A DNA stretch of 64,000 bases from Bacillota bacterium. Its GTDB lineage: Bacteria; Bacillota; UBA4882; UBA8346. Shown piece by piece: positions 51,922 through 60,658 of the stretch. The stretch covers positions 124,001 through 188,000 of the forward strand of contig JAEXFN010000051.1 of assembly GCA_023400055.1 (NCBI GenBank), in the 5' to 3' direction. The translations under genes and the position numbers were made by a program. A model generated the notes under the pieces. The model did no database searches. It worked only from the letters and a program-made list of their open reading frames with translations, and was not told the DNA's origin. Within the stretch, counting starts at the first letter, position 1. Each line of letters begins with the position of its first letter.

Positions 51922-53142
51922 ATGAACGGCAAGGTGGTTTTTCACAAGAGCCTGGCACGAATTCAGCGGGAAGAATTGTTGGGGCTGGGTTCGGCACAGG
52001 AATCCGGCAGGTTTTTGAATCAGGTTTGCGTGCCGGAGCTATTCCGCTGGTTTCTGAACCAGACGATCAAAAACATGCTTTATCAAAAGGTGGTCTTCCG
52101 GCAAGTCCACTATCGTTCGGAGAATGCCCGGGGCGAAACGGCGGTCCTTTCGGGCCTGGTCATCCTGCCGTTGGACAATTTCGACCGGCCGGTCTTCCGG
52201 ACGGTGTTGGGGTTTCAGCACGGCACCCAGTTGGAGCGGAGGCTGGTGCCCTCGTGTTTTAACATCCATCGGCCGCTGGATTTCGTCGAGGTCCTGATCG
52301 CCGCGGTATTCGCCATGAGCGGTTTCACCGTGGTGATGGCCGATTATCCGGGCTTGGGCATCGATCCGGGCGAGCATCCCTATGTCAACGCCAGACCGCT
52401 GGCGGTGGCCGTGACCGATCTGCTGCTGGCGGTCAAGGCCGAGCAGAACGGGCTGAGCGGCGGGGCGGACCCCCGGGTATACCTGATCGGCTACTCCGAG
52501 GGCGGCTACGCGACGATGGCCACGGCCCGGGAGATTCAATCGAACCGCCAATATGCGGCTACGCTCCGGGTAAGCGCCGCCGCCCCGATGGGCGGTCCGC
52601 ACGACCTCTCCGGAACGATGCGCCGCTTAATGCTGCGGAATGATCCTTACGGCGCCGACGGCTACTATATGCTGTTGACGCTGCGCGGTTTCCGCGCCTG
52701 TTACGGCGATGATTACGATGGCGGAATCTTCACCAAGACCAAAGCACTGCAGCCCGAATACCAGTTCCTGTTCGATTTGGCCGACGGCTATCATCCGCTG
52801 GATGAGATCCACAAGTATATGCCGGAGGTACCCCGGACGATCCTGGCGCCGGCGTTCATCGCCGAGCTGGAGGATACCGGAAGCCTGCTTTGTCAGGCGT
52901 TGCGGGATAACGATTTATACCGTTGGATGCCGGAGATGCCGATGCACCTGTACCACGGTTCGGCGGACGACCGGGTGCCTTATGCCAATTCGCGGATCGC
53001 CAGCGCTGGCTTTTTCCAGCGCGGCCGGATGATTCCGGCGATACCGACCTTCGGGTTGCCGCTGCCCGGTTCCGAGCATCTGAAGGCCGCGCCGGTCTGC
53101 TTTATGGCCGGTCTGGCTTGGCTGAAACAGTTTCTGGAGTGA
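51922..53142 (+). CDS. Alpha/beta hydrolase, secretory-lipase-like
   Basis: The protein has 406 residues and no signal peptide. It has the oxyanion-site strand TVLGFQHGTQ, MADYPGLGIDPGEHPYV, nucleophile GYSEGGYATM (Ser in GxSxG), acid HGSADDRVPY and a final His in GSEHLKA. The size and DYPGLG motif fit bacterial relatives of secretory lipases (LIP family), which cleave esters. The start has GGGAG close before ATG. It is monocistronic, beside repeat copy C. Confidence 0.82.
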   Translation: MNGKVVFHKSLARIQREELLGLGSAQESGRFLNQVCVPELFRWFLNQTIKNMLYQKVVFRQVHYRSENARGETAVLSGLVILPLDNFDRPVFRTVLGFQHGTQLERRLVPSCFNIHRPLDFVEVLIAAVFAMSGFTVVMADYPGLGIDPGEHPYVNARPLAVAVTDLLLAVKAEQNGLSGGADPRVYLIGYSEGGYATMATAREIQSNRQYAATLRVSAAAPMGGPHDLSGTMRRLMLRNDPYGADGYYMLLTLRGFRACYGDDYDGGIFTKTKALQPEYQFLFDLADGYHPLDEIHKYMPEVPRTILAPAFIAELEDTGSLLCQALRDNDLYRWMPEMPMHLYHGSADDRVPYANSRIASAGFFQRGRMIPAIPTFGLPLPGSEHLKAAPVCFMAGLAWLKQFLE

Positions 53143-53214
53143 ACCGGCGGGATTCCGGTCCGGGCTCGGAGCGCCAGCTGGAAAACCATGGCGGATCAGG
53201 TTTCAAACTGCCGC

Positions 53215-53243
53215 TTGCTTCGGCCGAAGTCGCGTGGTATAAT
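53215..53243 (+). promoter_or_regulatory. Promoter of the tyrS leader
   Basis: TTGCTT and TATAAT are exactly 17 bases apart, with TGG before the -10 box. Transcription would start near 53250, at the front of the T-box leader. Confidence 0.82.
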
Positions 53244-53261
53244 ATTGACAAATATTTCGTC

Positions 53262-53514
53262 AATGGCGATGAAGGAGTTCACTAAAGCGCCCCGGTGACA
53301 CCAGAGAGCGGGTAGTCGGTGCAAACCCGCCGCACGCGGCAGCTGAATTACTCTCCCGAGCTTCCGGCCGAAACGATAGTAAGCCGGCACGGTTCCGCCC
53401 GTTACCGCGGTTTGAGATGCGCGAATCTGTTTAGTTGTTTCCGCGCAAAGTAAGGTGGTACCACGAACGCAAAGCGAGACCATTCGTCCTTACCCGGACG
53501 AACGGTCTTTTTTT
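53262..53514 (+). promoter_or_regulatory. Tyrosine T-box riboswitch with terminator
   Basis: The T-box sequence AAGGTGGTACCACG at 53452-53465 and the terminator stem GACCATTCGTCC/GGACGAACGGTC with T7 (53478-53514) are clear. The specifier loop around GAATTACTCTC places TAC, a Tyr codon, as specifier, which agrees with the tyrS gene downstream. Uncharged tRNA-Tyr should stabilise the antiterminator and turn tyrS on. Confidence 0.95.
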
Positions 53515-53582
53515 ATTTCCGGCCATCATACAAAATGCAATAATTGGACGATTCGCCGTTGATTATGAATGAGGAGGAATAG

Positions 53583-54809
53583 ATGATGTCTGTCTTCGAA
53601 ACGCTCCAGGAACGCGGCTTTATCCAGCAAACCACCCACCAGGAGCCCCTTTTTCAACTGCTTGAGAAGGAGCAGGTCACTTTCTACGTGGGTTTCGATC
53701 CCACCGCCGATAGCTTGCACATCGGTCATCTGCTGCCGGTAATGGCCATGACCCACATGCAGCGCGCCGGGCATCGCCCCATCGCCATTCTCGGCGGCGG
53801 CACCGGCATGATCGGCGATCCCAGCGGCAAAACCGACCTGCGCAAGATGCTGACCCCGGAGACCATCGACCATAACGCGGCCTGCTTCAAAAGCCAGCTC
53901 TCCCGGTATCTCGATTTTGACGAGGGACGGGCCTTGATGATCAATAACGGCGACTGGCTGCTGGGCCTGAACTATATTGATTTCTTGCGGGAGATCGGTT
54001 CACAGTTCTCGGTGAACCGGATGCTCACCGCCGAATGCTTTAAGACCCGGATGGAGAAAGGGCTGTCCTTCATCGAGTTCAACTACATGCTGTTGCAATC
54101 CTACGACTTCTTGGTCCTGAACCGGCGTTACGGCTGCAAGTTGCAGATGGGCGGCGATGACCAGTGGTCGAATATCTTGAGCGGGGCCGATCTGATCCGG
54201 CGGCTGGAGGGCAAGGAAGCCTACGGCATCACCTTCCCGCTCCTTACCACCAGCACCGGGCGGAAGATGGGCAAGACCGAGGCCGGTGCGGTCTGGCTGG
54301 ATCCGGCCAAAACCTCGCCGTACGAGTTTTACCAGTACTGGCGGAACACCGATGACCGGGATGTCCAGCGTTTCCTGGCGCTCTACACCTTCCTGCCCAT
54401 GGACGAGGTGCGGCGGCTGGGCGGGCTGCAAGACCAGGCGATCAACGAAGCCAAACGGGTCCTGGCCTTCGAAGCTACCAAGCTGGCGCACGGCGAAGCC
54501 GAGGCCATCAAGGCCGAAGCAGCCGCGGCGGCACTCTTCGGCGGCGGCGGCAACGAACAGGCGGTGCCGGCGGTGGAGCTGAGCCAGGCCCAATTGGCGC
54601 AGGGAATGACCATCCTGGATCTGCTGGTCCAGGCCAAGCTGGCCGAGTCCAAGAGCGACGCGCGCCGGCTGGTGACCCAGGGCGGAATCGTCCTGAATGA
54701 TGAGAAAGTCAATGATTTGGGCCGGGCGATCGGCGTTAGTGATTTCCGCGACGGCAAATTGCTCGTCAAGAAGGGGAAAAAGCAGTTCCAAACGGTAAAA
54801 TTGGTATAA
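53583..54809 (+). CDS. tyrS: Tyrosyl-tRNA synthetase
   Basis: The protein has 408 residues. It has HIGH at 46-49 (LHIGHLLPV), a KMSKS-equivalent KMGKT from residue 228, and a C-terminal S4 RNA-binding domain (ILDLLVQAKLAESKSDARRLVTQGGIVLND). It charges tRNA-Tyr. GAGGAGG precedes two adjacent ATG codons (53583, 53586). Expression is controlled by the T-box leader; a very strong terminator follows. Confidence 0.97.
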   Translation: MMSVFETLQERGFIQQTTHQEPLFQLLEKEQVTFYVGFDPTADSLHIGHLLPVMAMTHMQRAGHRPIAILGGGTGMIGDPSGKTDLRKMLTPETIDHNAACFKSQLSRYLDFDEGRALMINNGDWLLGLNYIDFLREIGSQFSVNRMLTAECFKTRMEKGLSFIEFNYMLLQSYDFLVLNRRYGCKLQMGGDDQWSNILSGADLIRRLEGKEAYGITFPLLTTSTGRKMGKTEAGAVWLDPAKTSPYEFYQYWRNTDDRDVQRFLALYTFLPMDEVRRLGGLQDQAINEAKRVLAFEATKLAHGEAEAIKAEAAAAALFGGGGNEQAVPAVELSQAQLAQGMTILDLLVQAKLAESKSDARRLVTQGGIVLNDEKVNDLGRAIGVSDFRDGKLLVKKGKKQFQTVKLV

Positions 54810-54834
54810 GTAAAAATTAGCGGATGCGATTCCC

Positions 54835-54882
54835 AACCGTCTTCAAACAAAGTCGTGCTCTTTGTTTGAAGACGGTTTTTTT
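54835..54882 (+). terminator. Terminator after tyrS
   Basis: A perfect 18-base stem (AACCGTCTTCAAACAAAG and its complement) ends in T7. Confidence 0.95.
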
Positions 54883-54993
54883 ATGGATTTTTCGTTCGGA
54901 TTGACGGTCTTAAAACGGAGATAACATGGATTTGAGTTCGGATTAATCTTAATCGAGTTTCCCTTTAACGAAATCCTTTTATATTTTTTATAT

Positions 54994-55165
54994 AGGATGA
55001 AATAAAGTTCTCAACGATATATGTTGAACGGGAATTCCTTCATGTCGCTCACCCGCTGCTTTAATGGGTGAGACATTGGAATGAAATTTTTTGGCCGAAT
55101 TTATAAAAGATTTGCATTTCTAAAGCTGAATGTAAATAACATTAGAGTGGAATTTATTTCATCCT
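54994..55165. promoter_or_regulatory. Widely spaced 13-bp inverted repeat upstream of ugpB
   Basis: AGGATGAAATAAA (54994-55006) and its exact complement TTTATTTCATCCT (55153-55165) flank the likely promoter region; a CTCACCC/GGGTGAG hairpin lies between (55048-55073). The arms could be paired operators or basepair in the leader RNA. Confidence 0.6.
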
Positions 55166-55214
55166 GAACAATTTGCAAGGATCATATACGGTTTATTAGC
55201 GAAGGAGGATCACA

Positions 55215-56552
55215 ATGAGAAGGTTTTTTATCATCCTGGGAATGTTGGCGCTCATCCTTTCACTGTCGCTGGTGAATGTGTCCGCCAAAGAGGTGACGAT
55301 CCAGTTCTGGCACGCCATGGGCGGCCACAACATGGAGGTCGTCAACAGCCTGGTCGATCAGTTCAACAAGACCCACCCTGGGATCAAGGTCGAAGCCCAA
55401 ATGGCCGGCACCTACGATGACGTTCTGAGCAAAACGCAGGCGGCGGTCCGGACCAAAACCGCGCCGCACATCATCCAGATCTTCGAGATCGGCACCCGGG
55501 TGATGCTCGACAGCGGCATTATCCTGCCGGTCGAGGATCTCGGCAAAAAAGTGGCCAAGGACACCAGTTTCGATTGGAACAAATGGATCAAGCCGGTGGC
55601 CAACTACTACCGGATGAACGGCAAGCTGAATTCGATGCCGTTCAACTCTTCCACGCCGTTGCTCTATTACAATAAGGCCTATTTCAAACAGGCCGGGCTC
55701 GACCCCAACAAACCGCCGCGCACCTTCGAGGAGTTAAAGAAATACGCCGAGAAGTTGACCGTCCGGGACGCCAGCGGCCAAGTCACCCGCTACGGAATGA
55801 CCCTGGCGGTATACGGCTGGTTTGTCGAGCAGATGAGCTACAATCAGGATGCGCTGCTCGTCAACAACAACAACGGCCGGACCGGCCGACCCACCAAGGC
55901 CCTCTTCAACGGCCCGGCGGGGGTGCGTTTCGTCAACCTGTGGAAAGAGATGAACGATAAAGGAACCCTGCTGAACGCGGGCGCCGGAACCACTCCGGCC
56001 CAACAAGCCTTCCTGTCCGGCCGGGCGGCGATGATGCTCGAATCCACCGCCTTGGTGAACAGCTTCGAGAGCGGCCTGAAGAAGATCGGCGGCGAGCTGG
56101 GCACGGCCTATCTGCCGGTGCCGCAGGGCGTGAAACGCGGCGGCGTCTGCATCGGCGGCGCCAGCCTCTGGGTGACCAAGGACCATCCCGAAGATGAACT
56201 CAAAGCCACCTGGGAGTTTCTGAAATGGTTGAGCGGGACCGAGCAGCAAGTCTACTGGTTCGAAAACACCGGTTACTTCCCGACCACCCTCAGCGCGGTG
56301 CAGGCGGCTCAAAAGAGCCAGTTCTTCGCCGACCATCCCAACTACGCCACGGCCTTCAAGCAGCTGTTGCTCGCCAAGAACGACTACGCCACCCAAGGCG
56401 CGGTGATGGGCAGCTTCGCCGCGGTGCGCAAGACCATCGAGGACGCCATCGAGGAAGTGCTGTCGAATAAGAAGACCACCCAGAAAGCGTTGGACGACGC
56501 CGTTGTCAAGGTCGACAAGATGCTTGACGAATACAACTCGCTTTACAAATAA
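55215..56552 (+). CDS. ugpB: Glycerol-3-phosphate-type ABC transporter binding protein
   Basis: The protein has 445 residues. A signal peptide (1-24, ending VSA) precedes a UgpB-like domain: VTIQFWHAMGGHNMEVVNSLVDQFNKTHPGIKV, TAPHIIQIFEIGTRVMLDSG and SMPFNSSTPLLYYNKAYFKQAGLD. UgpB binds glycerol-3-phosphate or its diesters, although related proteins bind sugars. GAAGGAGG precedes the ATG. It leads the operon with the two permease genes; a GC-rich hairpin follows and may favour high expression of this component. Confidence 0.87.
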   Translation: MRRFFIILGMLALILSLSLVNVSAKEVTIQFWHAMGGHNMEVVNSLVDQFNKTHPGIKVEAQMAGTYDDVLSKTQAAVRTKTAPHIIQIFEIGTRVMLDSGIILPVEDLGKKVAKDTSFDWNKWIKPVANYYRMNGKLNSMPFNSSTPLLYYNKAYFKQAGLDPNKPPRTFEELKKYAEKLTVRDASGQVTRYGMTLAVYGWFVEQMSYNQDALLVNNNNGRTGRPTKALFNGPAGVRFVNLWKEMNDKGTLLNAGAGTTPAQQAFLSGRAAMMLESTALVNSFESGLKKIGGELGTAYLPVPQGVKRGGVCIGGASLWVTKDHPEDELKATWEFLKWLSGTEQQVYWFENTGYFPTTLSAVQAAQKSQFFADHPNYATAFKQLLLAKNDYATQGAVMGSFAAVRKTIEDAIEEVLSNKKTTQKALDDAVVKVDKMLDEYNSLYK

Positions 56553-56582
56553 ATAAAAAAATTCAACAGAGTATGGCAGAAT

Positions 56583-56614
56583 GCCCGCTCCGGCTCATCA
56601 GGGCCGGGGCGGGC
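56583..56614 (+). promoter_or_regulatory. GC-rich hairpin between ugpB and ugpA
   Basis: GCCCGCTCCGGC pairs with GCCGGGGCGGGC across an eight-base loop, with no T tract. Such hairpins usually protect the binding-protein message from 3' decay rather than terminate it. Confidence 0.7.
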
Positions 56615-56649
56615 CGTTATGCCAAACCAAAGGAAGCGGAGCAAAAGGT

Positions 56650-57531
56650 ATGAATCGATCGCGCGCCAACCGGCTGACGCCCTATCTGTTGTTATTGCCG
56701 TCTTTTCTGATTTTATTGCCCTTCTTATACTGGCCGACCTTGCAATCGTTCATCATGAGTCTTTATCGGGAAGCGCCCTTCGGCGCCAAGAAGTTCTTTT
56801 GCGGGTTGGATAACTATGCCAATATCTTAACCGACCCCGCCTATCTGAGCAGCTTATGGAAGACGCTGGTCTTTACGGCGGTGGCGACCGGGGTGGGACT
56901 GTCCCTCTCTTTGATCTGCGCGGTCATGTTGAACCACAAGATTCGCGGCGCCAAGTTCTACCGGACGTTCTTCTTCATCCCCTACGCCATTTCGCCGCCG
57001 GTGGCCGCCTCATTATGGATTTTCCTGCTGAATCCGGTGGCCGGGTTCGTTAATTACATTTTATATTGTCTTTTTCATATCCAGCCGCCGTGGCTGACCG
57101 ACGGTTTCCTGGCGTTTGTATCGGTCACCGTGGCTTGTGTCTGGAAGGATATGGGCTTTAATATCCTATTTTACCTGGCCGGCCTGCAGTCGATTCCGGA
57201 GAGCGTCAGCGAAGCCGGCAAGATCGATGGCGCTTCGCCGCTGCAGCGTTTCTTCAAAATTACCGTGCCCTTGCTGTCGCCCACCACGTTTTATTTGGTG
57301 GTGATGAACCTGATCTTCGCGATCTTCGAGAACTTCGGGGTCTTCGACATCATGACCGCCGGCGGTCCGGCCAACGCCACCAATTTCCTGATGTACAACC
57401 TGTACCGGGACGTCTTCATCAATTTCCGGCCGGGCTCGGCCGCGGCGCAGTCGGTGGTGTTGTTCATCCTGATCATCGGGGTGACGGCCATTCACTTCAA
57501 ATATAGCGGCGAACACGTTCATTATCAATGA
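56650..57531 (+). CDS. ugpA: Glycerol-3-phosphate-type ABC permease, UgpA
   Basis: The protein has 293 residues and six membrane helices. It opens NRLTPYLLLLPSFLILLPFLYWPTLQSF and has the EAA loop VSEAGKIDGASPLQRFFKITVPLLSP and FENFGVFDIMTAGGPANATNFL. It pairs with UgpE. The ATG at 56650 has GGAG eight bases before it; the upstream in-frame start lies in the hairpin. The next permease gene lies over 700 bases away. Confidence 0.88.
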   Translation: MNRSRANRLTPYLLLLPSFLILLPFLYWPTLQSFIMSLYREAPFGAKKFFCGLDNYANILTDPAYLSSLWKTLVFTAVATGVGLSLSLICAVMLNHKIRGAKFYRTFFFIPYAISPPVAASLWIFLLNPVAGFVNYILYCLFHIQPPWLTDGFLAFVSVTVACVWKDMGFNILFYLAGLQSIPESVSEAGKIDGASPLQRFFKITVPLLSPTTFYLVVMNLIFAIFENFGVFDIMTAGGPANATNFLMYNLYRDVFINFRPGSAAAQSVVLFILIIGVTAIHFKYSGEHVHYQ

Positions 57532-57667
57532 AATCGTGGAGAGACAATCCGGGAATGGCGGGAGAGGAATCTCCCCGGCGCTTTCTTCCGGAAGGGCTCC
57601 GCTTGGGGGCGACCGCCCCGGGGTCCGGTTCCGACTCCGGTGCCGCCGCCCCGAGGCGGGGGACAAC

Positions 57668-58060
57668 TGGGACATGAGCCGGTCCGGCAGGGATAGGACA
57701 TCAATGAACCGGGATAGTGTTTGGTCCCGGTTCCCCAAGCCTCGGTCCAGGAGTTCCGAAGCTCAATTATACATTTTCAAGCCTTGGTACTGCATCCCGA
57801 AGCCGCGGATCAACTTCTCCAAAGGTTGGGGAAGTAGGGATGGTCTTTGGGAATGCAGGGATGGCCGCGTCCTATGAACGGACCATGACGTACCTTACAA
57901 GGACAAAGACCATCCCTAACAAGGATCATCGCATCCCTGACACGGACGCGCGGGTCCTTTCAGGGGCGAAGACCATCCCTTACAAGGACATGTCTCATCC
58001 CTTCAGGGATGACGACCGTCCTTAAAGGACCGAAGACCATCCCTGACATGAGGACGATGA
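57668..58060. repeat. 21-bp phased repeat tract 5, inside the ugp operon
   Basis: Units start at 57668, 57689, 57710, 57731, 57752, 57773, 57794, 57815, 57836 and 57857, then continue with ATCCCT units at 57912, 57933, 57954 and 57975, with one-base slips near 57895 and 57996. The later units read ATCCCTNACAAGGA, the reverse complement of the first motif in tract 3. It lies in the 724-base gap between ugpA and ugpE. Nothing is recognised in 57532-57667 beyond GC-rich sequence. Confidence 0.87.
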
Positions 58061-58195
58061 TCCATAAAGGGGCTTTTACAAAATTAGCTGATAGGCCATT
58101 AAAAACTACATCCTCGCTTGGAAAACGGGGATGAATCGGAGTCGGCCCGGTTTCCCAATAAACTCCATCAGCCCAAAATGGTTTTAAACCCAAAA

Positions 58196-58235
58196 GACGG
58201 ACGGACCGCCCACTCTGGCGGGCGCACCATCCGTT
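58196..58235 (+). promoter_or_regulatory. Hairpin before ugpE
   Basis: GACGGACGG...GCCC and GGGC...CCGT arms form an imperfect hairpin ending just before the ugpE ribosome site. It has no T tract. Confidence 0.45.
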
Positions 58236-58255
58236 AAGCTAAGGAGATTGTAACG

Positions 58256-59131
58256 ATGACCATGCTCAAAACCACACCGCCCGGACGGGAGAGCGGATTC
58301 TTACGGAACAAAAGCTTGATCACCACTTTAAGCTGGCATGTCTTGCTGATCATCGCTAGCCTCGTCGTGCTGATGCCGGTGCTGATCGGGCTGAGCATCA
58401 GTTTTCAGCCGCACGACCAGATCTTTACCTATCCGCCGTCGCTCTTCCCCAGGTCGCTATATCTGGACAATTATACGGAAGCCTGGAAAATGGTGCACAT
58501 GGGCCGCCTGCTCGCCAACAGCCTGATCGCGTCGGTCATTGTGATGCTCGGGAAACTGCTGTTGGGGATCACCAGCGGTTACGCGTTTTCGCACTTCGAA
58601 TTCAAGGGCAAGAAGGGGCTGTTTTTTGCGGTGCTGTTCACGCTGATGCTGCCACTGGAAGTAAGAGTGGTGCCGCTCTTCGAATTGATCAGCCTGTTGG
58701 GCTGGGCCAATACCCTCACCGGCCTGGTGATGCCCTTCCTGGCCAGCGCCACGACGACCTTTCTGATCCTGCAGCATTTTAAGACCATCCCCAAGGAGCT
58801 GAAGGAATCGGCGGACATCGACGGCTGCGGGCCGTTGCGTTTCCTGATCCGGATCTTGTTGCCGTTATCCGGTCCGACCCTGGCGGGGCTGGCCATCGTC
58901 AACTTCCTGTCGATGTGGAACACCTATCTGTGGCCGCTGTTGATCATCAACGCCGACAACTTGAAAACCGCGCAACTGGGGATCAAGATGCTGTTCAGCC
59001 CGCAGTCCGAGCGGGAGTGGGGCTTGATCATGGCCGGCACGATCACCGTGGTGATCCCGACGCTGCTCATCTTCATGGTCTCGCAACGCTTCTTCGTCAA
59101 AGGCATCGCCACCCAGGGGATTAAAGAATAG
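58256..59131 (+). CDS. ugpE: Glycerol-3-phosphate-type ABC permease, UgpE
   Basis: The protein has 291 residues and six membrane helices: SLVVLMPVLIGLSISFQP, the TLMLPLEVRVVPLFELISLLGW segment, the EAA loop ELKESADIDGCGPLRFLIRILLPLSGP, and the C-terminal QRFFVKGIATQGIKE, characteristic of MalG/UgpE. AAGGAG lies nine bases before the ATG. No ugpC ATPase gene follows, so a shared MsmX-type ATPase probably serves this transporter. Confidence 0.9.
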   Translation: MTMLKTTPPGRESGFLRNKSLITTLSWHVLLIIASLVVLMPVLIGLSISFQPHDQIFTYPPSLFPRSLYLDNYTEAWKMVHMGRLLANSLIASVIVMLGKLLLGITSGYAFSHFEFKGKKGLFFAVLFTLMLPLEVRVVPLFELISLLGWANTLTGLVMPFLASATTTFLILQHFKTIPKELKESADIDGCGPLRFLIRILLPLSGPTLAGLAIVNFLSMWNTYLWPLLIINADNLKTAQLGIKMLFSPQSEREWGLIMAGTITVVIPTLLIFMVSQRFFVKGIATQGIKE

Positions 59132-59270
59132 TTCCGCTTTTCGTAACCCAATCAACGATCTCCCGCGGCGGCGCGGCGGCCCAGAGGAATAGCGGAAGGG
59201 GAAAGGTAATTTCCAAAAACCAGGCTGGTGTATTTCAAATTCAATCCAAAACGATTCATTTCGTTATGAT

Positions 59271-59297
59271 AACCCGAGAACCACCCGGGTTTTTTTA
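59271..59297 (+). terminator. Terminator after ugpE
   Basis: AACCCG/CGGGTT arms enclose a nine-base loop and are followed by T6. Confidence 0.8.
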
Positions 59298-59383
59298 TTG
59301 GGCGAAAGTGGCATGCTGATTCCGACCGCCGCTTGCATAATAATAGATACCCGATAGATGTTATTTAGCGGGAAACCATTCCC

Positions 59384-60658
59384 TTGGGAGAGGTGATTGG
59401 AACGCGCAAGCTGGCAACGAGATCGGCGGAACTGGGTGCCGCGGTCAACGCGGCGCTGAACGATCCCGAGTTTTGGCTGCACCGCTCCGTTTACGGCGGA
59501 TGGCTGCGGAACCCTTTTGATAGCGAGCCGCTTCCCGCGGCGCAGGCCGTGGCGGAATACCGGCGGACGGTGGCCGATTTTCTGACCAAACCGCTCTTTG
59601 ACTTCGCTGGCGCCAGGGTGGGCCCGCTGGTGCTGGAAAGATTGTTTGATCGGACGGAATGGTTGAACGGTGTGTCAATTTATGGTTTAATGGTGGTAAG
59701 GACCGATCTCAAGCTGTTGCCATGTGCGGCGCCGCTCTTTCATGCCCCCCATCCCCGGGATCTCGACCGCAATCAACAGAGCGGCCTGGAGATTGGCGAC
59801 AGTTGTCAAATATTTGCCTGGGATGCCGGTCGGACTTGGTACGGCGTGATTACCCGCCGCGGGGCCGGTTGGGTCCCCGCGCGGGCCGTGGCCTTATCCG
59901 GCGCGGCGGAAGTGGATCATCATGCCACCCAATTGCCGGCCTTGATCACGCTCGACCCCCAACATCAGCTGCGCCTGCCCGGCGGAATCGCGCGCGAGGT
60001 GGGGATGGGTTGCAGTTTCCCGGCCGAGGATCCCTTCCGCCGGATCGTATTGATTCCGGCCCGCACCCGGAACGGCGGCCTGAAATGGCGCCAGGCCGAG
60101 CTCAGCGGCAGCACCTGCGTCGCCCACCTGGCCCCGACCGTGCCCAACCTGATCCGGCAAGCCTTTAAGTATCTTGGCCGGCGTTATGTCTGGGGCGACC
60201 GCAATCCGGGCGGCCGGAGCGGGATCGATTGCTCGCGGCTGGTTCAGAATGTCTTTCGCACCATCGGCTGGCTCTTGCCGCGCAATTCCCAGCAACAATG
60301 GGCCGCGAGCCGGGCCGGGCTGAGCCTCGGCGCGGCGGATGCGGCGAGCCGCCGGGCGCTGCTCGCCGGTCTGGCCCCGGGCAGTTTGCTCTTTACCAAC
60401 CATCATGTCTTAATCTACCTGGGCCAGGCCGAAAACGACTTTTATGCGATTCACGCTTGTTATAATTATCCGGAACGGACCGGCGAACGGGAGCGGCCCA
60501 GGGCGGTGAAACGGGTGATCGTTTCCGATTTGGAACTGGGCCGGGGCAGTTTGGCCGGAGCGCTCTGGCAACGCTTGACGGGCGTGGTGCCGCTGTTGGG
60601 AAAGGAAGAATGGCATGAGGCAATTGCTGGTGACGGCGGCTGTGATTATCAGGGATGA
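59384..60658 (+). CDS. NlpC/P60 family peptidase with SH3-like domains
   Basis: The protein has 424 residues. The first ~100 form an N-terminal SH3-associated region, about 110-260 bacterial SH3 folds (FAWDAGRTWYGVITRRGAGWVPARAVAL), and 275-400 the NlpC/P60 domain with catalytic Cys in GIDCSRLV and His in NHHVLIYLG. This is the YkfC-like gamma-D-glutamyl-diamino acid endopeptidase type, cleaving murein peptides. No signal peptide is visible, which fits a cytosolic recycling enzyme. The TTG start with GGGAAA is tentative. The end overlaps mutT by 44 bases. Confidence 0.85.
   Translation: MGEVIGTRKLATRSAELGAAVNAALNDPEFWLHRSVYGGWLRNPFDSEPLPAAQAVAEYRRTVADFLTKPLFDFAGARVGPLVLERLFDRTEWLNGVSIYGLMVVRTDLKLLPCAAPLFHAPHPRDLDRNQQSGLEIGDSCQIFAWDAGRTWYGVITRRGAGWVPARAVALSGAAEVDHHATQLPALITLDPQHQLRLPGGIAREVGMGCSFPAEDPFRRIVLIPARTRNGGLKWRQAELSGSTCVAHLAPTVPNLIRQAFKYLGRRYVWGDRNPGGRSGIDCSRLVQNVFRTIGWLLPRNSQQQWAASRAGLSLGAADAASRRALLAGLAPGSLLFTNHHVLIYLGQAENDFYAIHACYNYPERTGERERPRAVKRVIVSDLELGRGSLAGALWQRLTGVVPLLGKEEWHEAIAGDGGCDYQG

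Noticed and set aside
53262..53514. tRNA gene
   Set aside because: The GGTGGTACCACG sequence belongs to a T-box leader; there is no cloverleaf, and tyrS follows.
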